Counted from the stretch's first letter, positions 1 to 9,447 are shown. The stretch is DNA of 64,000 bases from Paraburkholderia bannensis (GCF_014200455.1 NZ_JACHBW010000006.1:1-64000), one strand, 5' to 3'. Program-made: numbers and translations. Notes: generated from the letters alone by a model not told the origin.

Positions 1-343
1 TCTGGCACATTACTGCCGATCAGTTCTGAGGACCTCTGCGTGCTATCCAGAGCCTACGTCCCCGAAGGGAGGGCGGTGTCCATTCCATCTCGGCCGACAA
101 CCGCCCGTCGGCGCCTCTCACGGCGCAGAAGCCTGCGCAACCAAGTCTCAAGCCGTTATCAGATTCGATGAAGAACGGCGGCTGCTTCAGTGGGGAAGGG
201 GCTACGTTCGAGCGCGGCGCAACGATAGCGCATCAACAAGGGGCCAACTGCACCCCGCGCGCACTCCAAGATGTTGAGGTGGCACTCGGGGACTCACATA
301 GCGTCGCTAGCCAGCGCCGCGACATTCAAGTTCGGCAAGCGGT
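1..343. other. Left-edge stretch without a firm gene
   Basis: One reading frame on the plus strand is open from the window edge to a TGA at about 169-171. It could be the C-terminal end of a gene lying outside the window, but the arginine- and serine-rich translation is not recognisable. Nothing else here looks coding. Given the recombinase-like and transposase remnants just downstream, this is probably part of a decayed mobile region. Confidence 0.3.
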
Positions 344-679
344 TCAGCATATTCGGAGACAGTAGCAACTTGGCCGAGCGAACACCTGCACTTGAGCGCG
401 GAGCCGAGCGAGCTCTTGATTGTGAGATAGAGGAAGCCCGGCAACCGAGGCAGCGCGGCTCACCAGCGACTCGGCCTTAACGTTCCGCGCATCGCTCTGA
501 CGCTGCCGAGCTCGATCGATTACCGCCATTCGCGCCGGATTTCTGGTAAATGCTGAGGGATTCTTCAAGGCGGAGTGACGGCGAGCCACCTCGCGAATCG
601 TAATATCGGTGTCATTCAGCAACAGGACTTCAAGCACTGCCGCCAACTCGGTGTTGTCCGCATCGATAAGCCTTCTCAT
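344..679 (-). CDS. Small protein resembling the third gene of tyrosine-recombinase trios (TnpC/DUF6262-like), probably truncated
   Basis: This 111-residue product has a basic, helical middle (ITIREVARRHSALKN, then ARMAVIDRARQRQSDARNVK) followed by an LSHNQELARLRAQVQ coiled-coil-like segment. Small proteins of this build accompany pairs of tyrosine recombinases in Tn554-like elements and act as accessory DNA-binding factors; that assignment is inference from general resemblance. No recombinase gene is visible downstream inside the window. The cysteine-rich tail (about the last 10 residues) looks like read-through after a break, so the protein is probably cut at its C-terminus. Its start lies next to the broken Sel1 gene on the other strand, which suggests a junction near 680-700. 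Confidence 0.4.
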   Translation of the reverse strand: MRRLIDADNTELAAVLEVLLLNDTDITIREVARRHSALKNPSAFTRNPARMAVIDRARQRQSDARNVKAESLVSRAASVAGLPLSHNQELARLRAQVQVFARPSCYCLRIC

Positions 680-698
680 TGAAACACATCCTTGGGTC

Positions 699-1079
699 GT
701 GCGGAGTGGTCATCCTCGCGTACATGTACGAAAGATCGATTATCCGACTGCTCTTCGTTTTCTGATCCCCGCGGCCTACGCCGGCGATACCAACGCCCAA
801 TACGACCTGGCTTTGGCAAACTATTTGGGCCAGGGCATCCCGGTCGATCGCCGCCGGGCGCTTGCATGGAGCTGGCTGGCGGTGCGTCGTGGCTCCAGCA
901 ACGCGCGAAAGCAGTTCGACGAGATGGCCAATGGCACTAACGGCGACGAGCGAGCGCAAGCACGCCGGGCTGCGGAGCAGTGGCGCATCGGCCACGACAT
1001 TGTGTTTTCAGTGGAGCCGCCGGGTTACGGCGGGCTGTCAGCCTTTAATCCGAACGCACCATTTGCACCAGGATATTGA
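699..1079 (+). pseudogene. 5'-truncated Sel1-repeat protein
   Basis: The translation contains a recognisable Sel1-like (TPR-type) repeat, with AAYAGDTNAQYDLALANYLG followed by GIPVDRRRALAWSWLAVRRG. Sel1 proteins are usually exported or periplasmic scaffolds with several repeats and a signal peptide. Here there is one full repeat, a short helical tail and no signal peptide. The frame runs open upstream into sequence that overlaps the 5' end of the minus-strand recombinase-associated gene, so the true N-terminus is missing. GTG at 699 is the most plausible remaining start but no convincing ribosome binding site precedes it. I read it as a remnant left by rearrangement. Confidence 0.5.
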
Positions 1080-1160
1080 AGCATTGCGCATAGATTGTCG
1101 GCGGCGGGCACGCTCGTCCTCGTCGATGACGACATAAGTCAGCGATCGACGTGCGCTTAG

Positions 1161-1361
1161 TTAGTTGTTGAACGTTGAATTGCCGCCGCGCATCGTAATG
1201 AGGAACATTACGTCGACGAAGAGCAGAAACACGGTGAAGACGTGTACGACTATTGCGAGCCACGTCCGCTTTGCGCGATAGGCGGCGCGCGCGAAAAAGA
1301 AGTAGGCAACCAGCCAGAAAGGCGTGGCGACAAGAGCAAAAAAGAGAAGAAGGATGGCCAT
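1161..1361 (-). CDS. Small two-helix membrane protein, unknown function
   Basis: The 66-residue product is mostly two hydrophobic segments: residues about 2-26 (rich in Leu, Phe and Ala) and about 35-57, joined by a short basic stretch (YRAKRTW). This fits a small inner-membrane protein with a cytoplasmic loop. It ends in a polar GGNSTFNN tail. I do not recognise a family. Its neighbours are remnants, so it may be cargo of the decayed element. Confidence 0.45.
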   Translation of the reverse strand: MAILLLFFALVATPFWLVAYFFFARAAYRAKRTWLAIVVHVFTVFLLFVDVMFLITMRGGNSTFNN

Positions 1362-1457
1362 TCGGCGGCTCGCGTTGGTTGCGTGGTGTTATTTTAGCGG
1401 CCGCACTTAGCCGAGCGCGCGTTAGTGCCCGCCGCCTCGCAATACCCCGGAGGTCAT

Positions 1458-1754
1458 CTATTTGAAGATCCCGTGCAGCGACTGCATGAGTCCTTCGCAA
1501 TAGGCCAGACGTTCCTCCGTGTCGAGCTTGACCATCGCCTCAGTCAGTTTTTTGCCATATCGCTGGCCGAACTTGTGTGATGTCACCTTTTTTCGCTTAT
1601 CCGTCATCAGGACTTCAACGACTTCGCCGGCAAATTCCTGTGCCTTGCGTTGTGCTTCGTTGAGCCGCGCGCAGCCGCAGTTGCCAACGCCTTGTGTGCC
1701 GCATCTGAGGCAGCCGACTTGTGCATCACTCAGGTTTTCAACGGGTGTTCGCAT
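1458..1754 (-). CDS. Hypothetical protein with a CxxC-type cysteine cluster
   Basis: The product is about 98 residues if started at the ATG at 1752-1754; the frame stays open upstream to about 1817. Near the N-terminus is a cysteine cluster (CLRCGTQGVGNCGC) that could bind a metal. The rest is charged and helical (AQRKAQEFAGEVVEVLM, then EERLAYCEGLMQSLHG). No family is recognised. The upstream part abuts the IS630 transposase stump on the other strand, so the 5' region may have been altered by the insertion. Confidence 0.4.
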   Translation of the reverse strand: MRTPVENLSDAQVGCLRCGTQGVGNCGCARLNEAQRKAQEFAGEVVEVLMTDKRKKVTSHKFGQRYGKKLTEAMVKLDTEERLAYCEGLMQSLHGIFK

Positions 1755-1803
1755 AAAGCGTCGAGCTTTAGTCCAGAGAGTGGGGCAGCAGGTGGGGCCT
1801 TGA

Positions 1804-2406
1804 GTGCTTGTGAGCATTGTCCGCTACTCCAATCCTCGTGCAAATCACGGCGACAGCGGCGCAGAGGTGCTCGTCCAGGGGGCAAGTGTCTGTGCCGATG
1901 TCGCGATGTTAGACTCGCCGAAACGCAAGGGTACGACATGGGCACCGCAGGGCAGCACGCCGGTGATGGAAGTCACGGGCAAGCGCTTCTCGCTGAACAT
2001 GATTTCGGCGCTCTGTGCTCAGGGCGAGTTCCGCTTCATGGTGCACGAGGGCGCCGTCACCGCCATCGTCTTCCGGGAGTTTCTCAGTCGTCTGATGCCT
2101 GGCGCGAGTGGCCCGGTATTCCTCGTGCTTGACGGGCATCCGGTTCACAAGGCCAGGCTAGTCCAGGAATTCGTGAAGGCACAGAAGGGGCGCCTGAAGC
2201 TGTTCTATCTGCCGCCTTACTCGCCGCACCAGAATCCTGACGAGCAAGTCTGGGCACATGTGAAGCGCAGCGTCTCCAGGCGCCTCGTGCAGTCCAAAGA
2301 CGACATGAAGCGACTGGCCATTGGTGCTCTGCGCCGCATCCAGAAGTTGCCTGCATTGGTGAAGTCCTTCTTTCGTAACCCCGAATGTCAGTATGCCTCT
2401 ATGTGA
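1804..2406 (+). pseudogene. IS630-family transposase remnant (C-terminal DDE domain)
   Basis: The 200-residue frame carries the C-terminal half of an IS630-type DDE transposase. TTWAPQGSTPV is the conserved segment after the first catalytic aspartate, VFLVLDGHPVHKA carries the second aspartate, and LPPYSPHQNPDEQVWAHVK carries the catalytic glutamate. The N-terminal helix-turn-helix half is missing. The segment holding the first Asp is degraded (QGASVCADV where DEASVRSDY-like sequence is usual). A TGA sits immediately before the frame. I therefore call it a dead insertion sequence fragment. Terminal inverted repeats could not be identified by eye. Confidence 0.8.
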
Positions 2407-2812
2407 CATTTCTTTCCGAAATCTTAGTATCAGTTCGCTCGTCCTGTCGAATTGGTTGCCAACGCAGCCGTTTAAACTACCATCAAAGTGACGCACACGC
2501 GGGCAGCATGCTGGCGCGTCATTGCAAATCCTTTCCGTTGTGCCGCCCAGGTGCCTCGCAGTATTCATTCCGCATCAGTGAACGTTAAATTTTTTGGAAT
2601 TATTTTCCGTTCAACTTAATCGCAAATTTCTGAAGCGGAAATATCTTCTGATTATGTCTTTCCATTCGTAACACAATTTGACAACGTTCTAACGCCCTGA
2701 TATTTTCAGGCCGATTTCCTTGCGGAGAAACTAATCCGCCGCGCTAAGCGGCAGTAATCCCGTCTCAAATTTAATTCGCATAAAACTGAAATTCCTCCCG
2801 GGGGAGTTGGAC
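2407..2812. other. AT-rich intergenic region upstream of the T6SS operon
   Basis: About 400 bp without a credible gene. Base composition becomes clearly AT-rich from about 2585 to 2790, unlike both flanks. It contains the promoter at 2678-2706 and a 21-bp element at 2589-2609 (core GAATTATTTTC) that recurs almost unchanged at 61139-61159. Confidence 0.6.
2678..2706 (+). promoter_or_regulatory. Sigma70-like promoter for the vgrG operon
   Basis: A consensus -35 TTGACA (2678-2683) is followed after 17 bp by TATTTT (2701-2706), which matches four of six -10 positions. A start near 2713 would leave a leader of about 100 nt before vgrG. This is the only strong promoter-like sequence seen in the gap. 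Confidence 0.55.
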
Positions 2813-5596
2813 GTGAACATACAGCGGGTATTCATCGGCGCGCTCCCGTCGCAGGACACGCGCCCATTCCGGCTTTTCTGGCGCAACTCGCAGTCGGATC
2901 TGGCCAATCTTTTGTTTCTTCAGCGGCTCGATATTCGGGAAGATCTTTGCGGGGGCATTGAAGGGCGGCTCTCGTGTATTTCCACGAGCACTGGAATTGC
3001 GCTGCAAAATTTACTGGGCCAGCCTGTCACCGTTCAACTCGTGACTGATACGGGCGGTGTGCAATCGATTTGCGCGATCGTCACCGATGCCCATGAAGGG
3101 GAGTCTGATGGATCGCTTGCGACATACCAGTTGGTGATCCGGGACGCACTCTCGATTCTCGAGCGTCGCTTGAACACCCGGATTTTCCGGACTAAAAGCA
3201 CGGTCGATATTATCCAAACGCTCGTCAGAGAGTGGCGCCAGAAAAGCTCGACGCTTTCTGGCACGTTCGACGTTGACGTTTCGCGTCTGGACTCGTCCAA
3301 ATACCCCGCGCGCGAACAGACGCTGCAGTTCGACGAATCGGACGCGGACTTTATCCGGCGCCTCTGCCGACGCGAAGGGATTGCGTGGTTCGTGAAATCG
3401 GGCGGTGGACAGGGGAGCGATTTGAGTGACCAGCCGTTCCACACGCTGGTTTTATTCGACAGCGTGATCAAGCTTGAGCAGGCGCCGGCTGGGACGGTTT
3501 CCTACCATGTCGACGCGAGTGTCGGCGAGAGCGACTCGATCACGTTGCTCACGACAGGCCGCCAACTGGTTGCCGGCTCGTTCAGACGGGTGAGCTGGGA
3601 CTACAAGCCGAGCCAGATGGATAAGGTGCAGGGTTCGACGCGGGTGGACCAGGGCGCCGCCGGAAACGACCTGGGCAAGCTCCTGTCGGATTCGCGCATT
3701 GATGCGCCGCATATCGCTGACTCTGCTGACGATTACCAGCGTCTTGGGCGTGCGCGGATCGCAGCGCACGGCGGACAGGCAGTCCGAATGGATGGCGCCA
3801 GCGGTGTGCGCAATCTCACGGTGGGCACCTGGGTGGCAGTGACCGGCCATCCGGAGTTGGATCAGCTCGATGAAGTTGATCGACGCGTGATCGTCACGTC
3901 ACTTCACCATCGCGGTGAAAACAATCTCCCGAAGGAACTCTCGGCGCGCGCGCAGTCGCTTTTTACCTCGAGCCGCTGGCAGTTCGATTCGCCGCCGACG
4001 TCGGTGTCGACGCGCATGCGCCCGGCGACGACAGGCGACTCAGACACCAGTCGCTATGAAAATGTCTTTACTGGCGTGCCGCGCGGCACGCCGCTTACGC
4101 CGCTCTACGATCCGCGAGTGGATCTGCCACGGGTCTATCCGATCACGGGCGTTGTGACGGTTCCCGACGGCGAGGAAGTCCATTGCGACGAGTACGGTCG
4201 AATCAACGTCCAGATCCAGGGACTTGATGAGGCGGATCACGAGCATGCGGGTGGTGCAGGTACGCAGGGCACGCCCGCCGACAGCGCTGCAGTGCGCGTT
4301 CTCGGCGGTTGGGCTGGCCCGAACTTTGGGCAGCACGTCCTGCCGCGTGGCGGAATGGAGGTTCTGCTCGATTTTCTAAATGGCGATCCCGACCGCATGT
4401 ACGTCGCGGGGGTATTCGCGAACGGCCAGAACATGCCGGCTACCTTCACGAAAACGGGAGGCTTGCCTGGGAATCGATATATGACCGGGCTTGTGAGCAA
4501 GGAGATCCAGGGCCAGCGGTATAACCAACTGCGACTCGACGATACGCCATCGCAGATAAGTGCTCAACTTGCAAGCGAACACGCGCACTCCCAGTTGAAC
4601 CTGGGGTATCTCACGCAGCCACGAGATGACGGCAAGGGCGACGATCGAGGCGAAGGGGCCGAATTGCGCACGGACGCGTCAGCCGCACTTCGAGCAGCGC
4701 AAGGCATCCTCCTGACTACCTATGCACGTACTCAGGCACAGGGCACTCACCTTGATCGAAAGGAGCTGCAGGAGCTGCTCGACCAGTGCACGTCACTCTT
4801 CACGTCGCTCGGACAATACGTGAGCGAGCACGGAGGCACGGCCTCCGATGCAGAAGGCCAAAAGGCGGTTGCAGCGGCGTTCAAGGGCTGGAATTCCAGC
4901 GGCAGCGGCTCATCGAGCGCGGCCGCTAGCGCGTCGCCTTCTATCGTTGCGATTGGTGCTGAAACTGGCTCGGTGTCGATTACGCCAAAGACACATATCT
5001 TGTTCGCGAAGGAAAACGTCGACGCTATCGCGGAACAACACCTGCAGTTCGCGGCCGGCCAGCGCATGACCGCCACCGCGGGCCAGGGCGTACACCTCTT
5101 CGGCAAGGGTGAGGGCGTAAGCGCGATTGCCGGCGAAGGCGCGATGGTGCTGCAGGCTCAGAAAGAGACGCTGACGGCGAGCGCACAGAAGGGCGTGCAG
5201 GTGATCTCAGTCGGCGACGAAGTGGTCGTGAGTGGCAAGACGATCCGGCTCGTTGCGGCGGACGGTAGTTATATCAAGTTGGGCGGCGGGATCACAGTGG
5301 GCTCGAACGGTGCCTTTACCGCGCACACGGCTGGCCATGACTTCGTCGGGCCGAATACGGACAATTTCTCGCCACCATCGTTCAGCGCCAAGGGTACGGA
5401 TCAGAAGTTCCGGCTGCGATATCCTGGCACCGACACGGAGGAAAACCCGCATCCTGTGCCAAACAGACCCTACGAAATTGCGTTGAGCAACGGCAAGGTC
5501 ATCAAGGGCGTCTCTGACAGCCAGGGCTTCACCGATCTGACCGCTGATGACGCCATGCACATTGCCCAGGTTCAAGTATTCGACGCGGTGGAATAA
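2813..5596 (+). CDS. vgrG: T6SS spike protein VgrG with C-terminal extension
   Basis: VgrG trimerises to form the tip spike of the type VI secretion tube and carries effectors. The N-terminal phage gp27-like part covers about residues 1-380, with the typical REGIAWFVKSG segment. The gp5 OB-fold begins near residue 440 (EEVHCDEYGRINVQ). A DUF2345 repeat region follows from about 708 to 848, with AGQRMTATAGQGVHL-type repeats. The last 80 residues extend past DUF2345 and look like a transthyretin-like domain (RPYEIALSNGKVIKG, then DSQGFTDL). At 927 residues it is longer than a minimal VgrG. The GTG at 2813 is preferred because a GGGGGAG-like ribosome site lies 7 nt upstream, while the TTG at 2807 is too close to it. 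It is first in an operon with the lipase effector 2 bp behind. Confidence 0.95.
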   Translation: MNIQRVFIGALPSQDTRPFRLFWRNSQSDLANLLFLQRLDIREDLCGGIEGRLSCISTSTGIALQNLLGQPVTVQLVTDTGGVQSICAIVTDAHEGESDGSLATYQLVIRDALSILERRLNTRIFRTKSTVDIIQTLVREWRQKSSTLSGTFDVDVSRLDSSKYPAREQTLQFDESDADFIRRLCRREGIAWFVKSGGGQGSDLSDQPFHTLVLFDSVIKLEQAPAGTVSYHVDASVGESDSITLLTTGRQLVAGSFRRVSWDYKPSQMDKVQGSTRVDQGAAGNDLGKLLSDSRIDAPHIADSADDYQRLGRARIAAHGGQAVRMDGASGVRNLTVGTWVAVTGHPELDQLDEVDRRVIVTSLHHRGENNLPKELSARAQSLFTSSRWQFDSPPTSVSTRMRPATTGDSDTSRYENVFTGVPRGTPLTPLYDPRVDLPRVYPITGVVTVPDGEEVHCDEYGRINVQIQGLDEADHEHAGGAGTQGTPADSAAVRVLGGWAGPNFGQHVLPRGGMEVLLDFLNGDPDRMYVAGVFANGQNMPATFTKTGGLPGNRYMTGLVSKEIQGQRYNQLRLDDTPSQISAQLASEHAHSQLNLGYLTQPRDDGKGDDRGEGAELRTDASAALRAAQGILLTTYARTQAQGTHLDRKELQELLDQCTSLFTSLGQYVSEHGGTASDAEGQKAVAAAFKGWNSSGSGSSSAAASASPSIVAIGAETGSVSITPKTHILFAKENVDAIAEQHLQFAAGQRMTATAGQGVHLFGKGEGVSAIAGEGAMVLQAQKETLTASAQKGVQVISVGDEVVVSGKTIRLVAADGSYIKLGGGITVGSNGAFTAHTAGHDFVGPNTDNFSPPSFSAKGTDQKFRLRYPGTDTEENPHPVPNRPYEIALSNGKVIKGVSDSQGFTDLTADDAMHIAQVQVFDAVE

Positions 5597-5598
5597 AA

Positions 5599-7800
5599 AT
5601 GAGTCAATCACACAACCATAAAGTCGTTGGACGGGGCAGCGCGCCGCTTTATCCCCACCGACCCAAAGACGCACATGTGCCGATCGACACGCAGCATCGG
5701 TATCCGTGCACAACGATTCTGATCCACGGCGTCAACGATCTCGGGACGGATTTTGGCACTGTTGAAAAGGGCCTCTGTAAGGGGTTGAATGACCGACTGG
5801 GTCGAACCGATTTTTCGGGCGCGGAGTACACGCACGGTCGTATGGCCAATGACGGCCGTCACGTGACGTCTGCCGATCTGATGAAAAATCTGGACGCAAC
5901 CATGTACAGGCGTTCGCCAAAAGCGGACACCGTGAGTCCGTTGATTCCGTTCTACTGGGGGTTTAAAGCCAACAAGACGGACCTTGCCAAGGATCCGAAG
6001 GACCAGAAGCGAAACGGCCAGAACCTCGACAAGTTCGGCAATCGACTCGATCCTAACCTCTGCAAGAACGGGGGGATGTTTGCGAATGCAACCAATAATA
6101 TTCGTGATATTTTCGACACGAATTTTAAGGGGGGATGGAAGACTTGGTTGCTGAACAAGGGGCAAAACGACGCGACCCACCCACTTCACGCGTGCCCGAA
6201 CCGGCACTACATGGTGCTCGCGGCAAAGCGTCTTGCGGCGCTCGTTAGGCAGATCCGGCTCGTGGATCCCAATGAGACGGTTAACATTATTGCGCACAGC
6301 CAGGGGACGATTATCAGCCTGCTGGCTCAGGGCTTTCTGACCGAGGGATTGCTCGGCAGCAACGGCGTTGCAGATCGAGCTGCAGATACGCTGATTCTGA
6401 TCGACTCTCCCTATTCGCTCAGCGAAGAGTTCATGGATCGCCTGACGCAGACTGGCGACACGCAACAGACGACCTACGCGCGGGCGAAGACCCTGGCCAA
6501 TCTCGTCGGATTTGTCGGCAAGGCGACCCACAGCAAGCCGAGCCTCGACGACCTTCAATTGAAGCCGGGCCACGACAACTTTGGGATCACGGGCCCGAAG
6601 TGGGGGTCGAAAAATGCAGTCCGTTTGACGGCGCCGACCTCTGTCACAGGCAGTCAGTCGGAGAAGGCAACGATCGCCTTTGCCGAACGAGATAATCGCG
6701 GATCCGTCGTGATTTATTTCTGCCCTGAAGACAGTACCGTGGGTCTCAGTGGGGTTGCCGGGATGGGGACAATGGGATTGCCAGAGTCGGTGTCCGCTGC
6801 CCCTGCGAACGGTCACAAAGAGACGATCCATCTGATAGGTGGGAATTTCCGGCAGCGCGTCTTTACGCGTCGTGCGCGAGATGGAAAACCTGAGAAGGTT
6901 GGCACGGATCCGCACCAGTACGTGATGCGTAAGGATGGCGAGTCACCGCACATGACGGGCTTCTGGGATCAATGGCTCAAGCGCGCCGCCGTGGACGTTG
7001 GATCGACGAGAAATATCAATGCGCCTGCAACCGGAGGGCTTGCCTTCGCACCTCAAATGGACGGGAACACGCTGCCAGGGACCGGGACTAAGTCTCTATT
7101 CGGGCGCAGTGATGCCGACCTTGAAGCAGGCCGTCAGTCTCTTGATGAACTGGAAGCTTCAACCGCGATTAGCGCGACCGACCTGGAGGAGCTTCCGCCG
7201 GAGCCACTGTCGTGGCCGTCGTTCGTGCCGGGGCAATCGGGTCTGCCTTCTAATGCGGAGGTGCAGGAGTCCATGAACAAGGGCAAAGACGAACTGGACC
7301 AGACGACTGTTCTCCGCGTGTTCGGCACGATGCCGCCGACGCCCGGCCATCTCATGGTCATTCGAATGGAAACGCCCAACGAAGGGAAACTGCGCTGGAT
7401 GAACAAGAATCGCGTCGACAGTTCGTACCACTCGGCGGTGATGAGCGGCGAGCTGAACCATCGCTGTGCCACCGCCTTCGACGTCTCGATCGGCCAGGCT
7501 CGGGCGATTGACGACCCCGACCGGGCCCTCGCGCTGCGTTCAATGGCTGACTGGCGCATTCCGCTTTCAAAGACCGCGACTGTTGGTAAGGGTGCTTTCC
7601 ATCAGTTCGACTCGATTACCCAGCAGTATGTCGTGGCCACTTCGGATTACAACACCAACGGGGTGTTCCCGAGCGCGACGCTCGTTCCAAAGGCGCCGAC
7701 GCCTGCTGTGGGGGTGGTCGGCGAAGAGGTCGGCGCCAGACATTCCAAGTTCCTCGATGCGCTCGCAAAGAGCAATATGGGTTCGATCCCGCTCCCGTGA
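5599..7800 (+). CDS. tle3: T6SS phospholipase/lipase effector, Tle3 type
   Basis: This 733-residue alpha/beta hydrolase has the early PCTTILIHGVNDLGTDF strand-loop and a nucleophile elbow IIAHSQGTII with Ser about 234. The first glycine of GxSxG is replaced by alanine. Further on it carries the FRQRVFTRRARDGKP segment typical of the Tle3/DUF3274 C-terminal region. Tle3 effectors are antibacterial lipases delivered with a specific VgrG. There is no signal peptide, as expected for T6SS cargo. The gene starts 2 bp after vgrG and is followed 7 bp later by a DUF2875 gene, an order like the vgrG2b-tle3-tla3 locus of Pseudomonas aeruginosa. The usual tli3 immunity gene is not seen in between. Confidence 0.85.
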   Translation: MSQSHNHKVVGRGSAPLYPHRPKDAHVPIDTQHRYPCTTILIHGVNDLGTDFGTVEKGLCKGLNDRLGRTDFSGAEYTHGRMANDGRHVTSADLMKNLDATMYRRSPKADTVSPLIPFYWGFKANKTDLAKDPKDQKRNGQNLDKFGNRLDPNLCKNGGMFANATNNIRDIFDTNFKGGWKTWLLNKGQNDATHPLHACPNRHYMVLAAKRLAALVRQIRLVDPNETVNIIAHSQGTIISLLAQGFLTEGLLGSNGVADRAADTLILIDSPYSLSEEFMDRLTQTGDTQQTTYARAKTLANLVGFVGKATHSKPSLDDLQLKPGHDNFGITGPKWGSKNAVRLTAPTSVTGSQSEKATIAFAERDNRGSVVIYFCPEDSTVGLSGVAGMGTMGLPESVSAAPANGHKETIHLIGGNFRQRVFTRRARDGKPEKVGTDPHQYVMRKDGESPHMTGFWDQWLKRAAVDVGSTRNINAPATGGLAFAPQMDGNTLPGTGTKSLFGRSDADLEAGRQSLDELEASTAISATDLEELPPEPLSWPSFVPGQSGLPSNAEVQESMNKGKDELDQTTVLRVFGTMPPTPGHLMVIRMETPNEGKLRWMNKNRVDSSYHSAVMSGELNHRCATAFDVSIGQARAIDDPDRALALRSMADWRIPLSKTATVGKGAFHQFDSITQQYVVATSDYNTNGVFPSATLVPKAPTPAVGVVGEEVGARHSKFLDALAKSNMGSIPLP

Positions 7801-7807
7801 TAACGAA

Positions 7808-9433
7808 ATGGCCACCTTACTGAAGCGCCCGTCGGGCACCCGATTTTTCGCCTTGCTCTTGATCGTCGCCGCAATATGGCTGCTGATTATCAAGGTGCTG
7901 GCATCCGAGAATTTTTTCGCACTGGACGGTCTTTCTATGCCGCAACGCCTGTTACTTTTCTTCGCCCCGATCGTTGTGGTGGCAGCGGCCGCAATGGCGA
8001 TCGCTGGCTTCTCGCGTACGAGCCAGGCGGGCGAGAAGGCTGCTGCTGGCGGCACGCTTGCTGCGGGCCCGGCGGCGGCTACTGCAGCCGCTGCTTCCTC
8101 AAAAGGCGACCTGCAATTTACGCTCGAAATCCGCCGCTTCGGAGTGACGGTTGACCGGTTTCGCCAGCGTGCACTGCTTATGCGACTCGACGAGGCCGGT
8201 CCCAAGGGTACGGTTCTATTGAGTGATCCAAAGGAGTACGAATGGTCTTACAGCACGCGCATGGATCAGTTCGGAAAGCGAGCTAACAATGTGCTCGGCT
8301 ATACCCTCCTTGATTGGGTCGATTACTGGCCGATCCCGACCGTGCTCGTCGGGCCCCCGTGCAACGAGTCCGACAAGTACGCGAGCCGACTTGGGACGTT
8401 CCTTGGGAATGCGGATAACGGATCAGGTATCGGTAACAGTTTCTATATTCGTATGGATGATCTGAACACGTCCGACGGCTCGGAGGTGGTTGGGAAGCTA
8501 TTCAAGCTCTTCGACGACCATCCTGACCTGCCTGCCGTGTTCGTTTTGGCTCTCGACGGCGCCGTCACGCGCGGATACTCGGGGACGCCAGGCGGTAAGC
8601 TGCCGGAGTTCGATACCGATGGCAACTTTGTGCCGACGCATCCCGACGCAGTAGTGGGACTGCTAGTGACGCGCAAGGATCGGGTCGATCGTATGATCCG
8701 CCCCTATACAGTCGAGACAGAAGGCATCATCACCAACGAGAAGACGCAGTATGACGTGGTGAAGCTCTCCAATTTCTACTGGCAGGAAGCGCGGGCATAC
8801 CCCAAGCCGGCAATGGGCGTTAACGATCCGACCGTCGAATACTGGCAGCAAAAGCTCCCGGAGTTCTACAAAACCGAGCAGTTGAAATTCCCGACGGGCT
8901 TCAAGCCGAATCCATGGGTGCCGGTACCCTGGACCACGTGGCAACTCAAGGAATACGACCAGTGGCCAGTGCTCGCCAATCTGCACCGACCCGTGCGCGT
9001 GGACCTGACGAACGGCCATGGTGTCCCGGCGAAAAAGGGAGAAAAGATCGACAAGCTCCGGTTCGGTTGGGAGCAGGCCCTTACGACCCTGCCGCAGGGT
9101 GTTCAGCCTGAGCGCATGTTCTACGACACGGGCGCGTCGACTTCGAACCTTGCGCTGCTGGTGCAATCGCTGCACGACAACAAGCAGCACATCGATCTCG
9201 ACGATCCGGCCGATGCGTTCGACATGCAGCACCGCATCGGTGGCGACACAGGCGTCAGCTCGACGTTCGTCCAGATCGCTCTGGCGACCATGATGGGCTA
9301 CGGCGATGGCAAGGCGAATGTACTGGTGAATCTTCGCGATTCGACTCACGCGACCATCGTTATGGTGACGCCGCCTGATGAGGCGTCGCGCAAGGCGCAA
9401 CCACAGACGTTTAGCTGGACCCCGGCACAATAA
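7808..9433 (+). CDS. tla3: DUF2875 protein, candidate lipase adaptor (Tla3-like)
   Basis: The 541-residue product starts at the ATG at 7808, because the upstream part of the open frame overlaps tle3. It begins with two hydrophobic helices (about residues 12-31 and 46-67), then an Ala/Gly-rich linker, then a large soluble domain. I assign this domain to DUF2875 from its composition and position next to tle3 (LQFTLEIRRFGVTVDRFRQ, YTLLDWVDYWPIPTVLV). In P. aeruginosa the DUF2875 protein Tla3 is an adaptor that loads Tle3 onto VgrG2b. The same role here is inference. The membrane anchor could alternatively point to a protective role. Confidence 0.7.
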   Translation: MATLLKRPSGTRFFALLLIVAAIWLLIIKVLASENFFALDGLSMPQRLLLFFAPIVVVAAAAMAIAGFSRTSQAGEKAAAGGTLAAGPAAATAAAASSKGDLQFTLEIRRFGVTVDRFRQRALLMRLDEAGPKGTVLLSDPKEYEWSYSTRMDQFGKRANNVLGYTLLDWVDYWPIPTVLVGPPCNESDKYASRLGTFLGNADNGSGIGNSFYIRMDDLNTSDGSEVVGKLFKLFDDHPDLPAVFVLALDGAVTRGYSGTPGGKLPEFDTDGNFVPTHPDAVVGLLVTRKDRVDRMIRPYTVETEGIITNEKTQYDVVKLSNFYWQEARAYPKPAMGVNDPTVEYWQQKLPEFYKTEQLKFPTGFKPNPWVPVPWTTWQLKEYDQWPVLANLHRPVRVDLTNGHGVPAKKGEKIDKLRFGWEQALTTLPQGVQPERMFYDTGASTSNLALLVQSLHDNKQHIDLDDPADAFDMQHRIGGDTGVSSTFVQIALATMMGYGDGKANVLVNLRDSTHATIVMVTPPDEASRKAQPQTFSWTPAQ

Positions 9434-9447
9434 CGGAGGAATCCGAA

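Noticed and set aside
2807..2812. TTG at 2807 as vgrG start
   Set aside because: The G-rich ribosome site ends about one base before this TTG; spacing fits the GTG at 2813 instead.
5608..6915. 435-codon open frame opposite tle3
   Set aside because: Arg/His-rich translation with no family pattern; it mirrors the codon bias of tle3, which has clear motifs.
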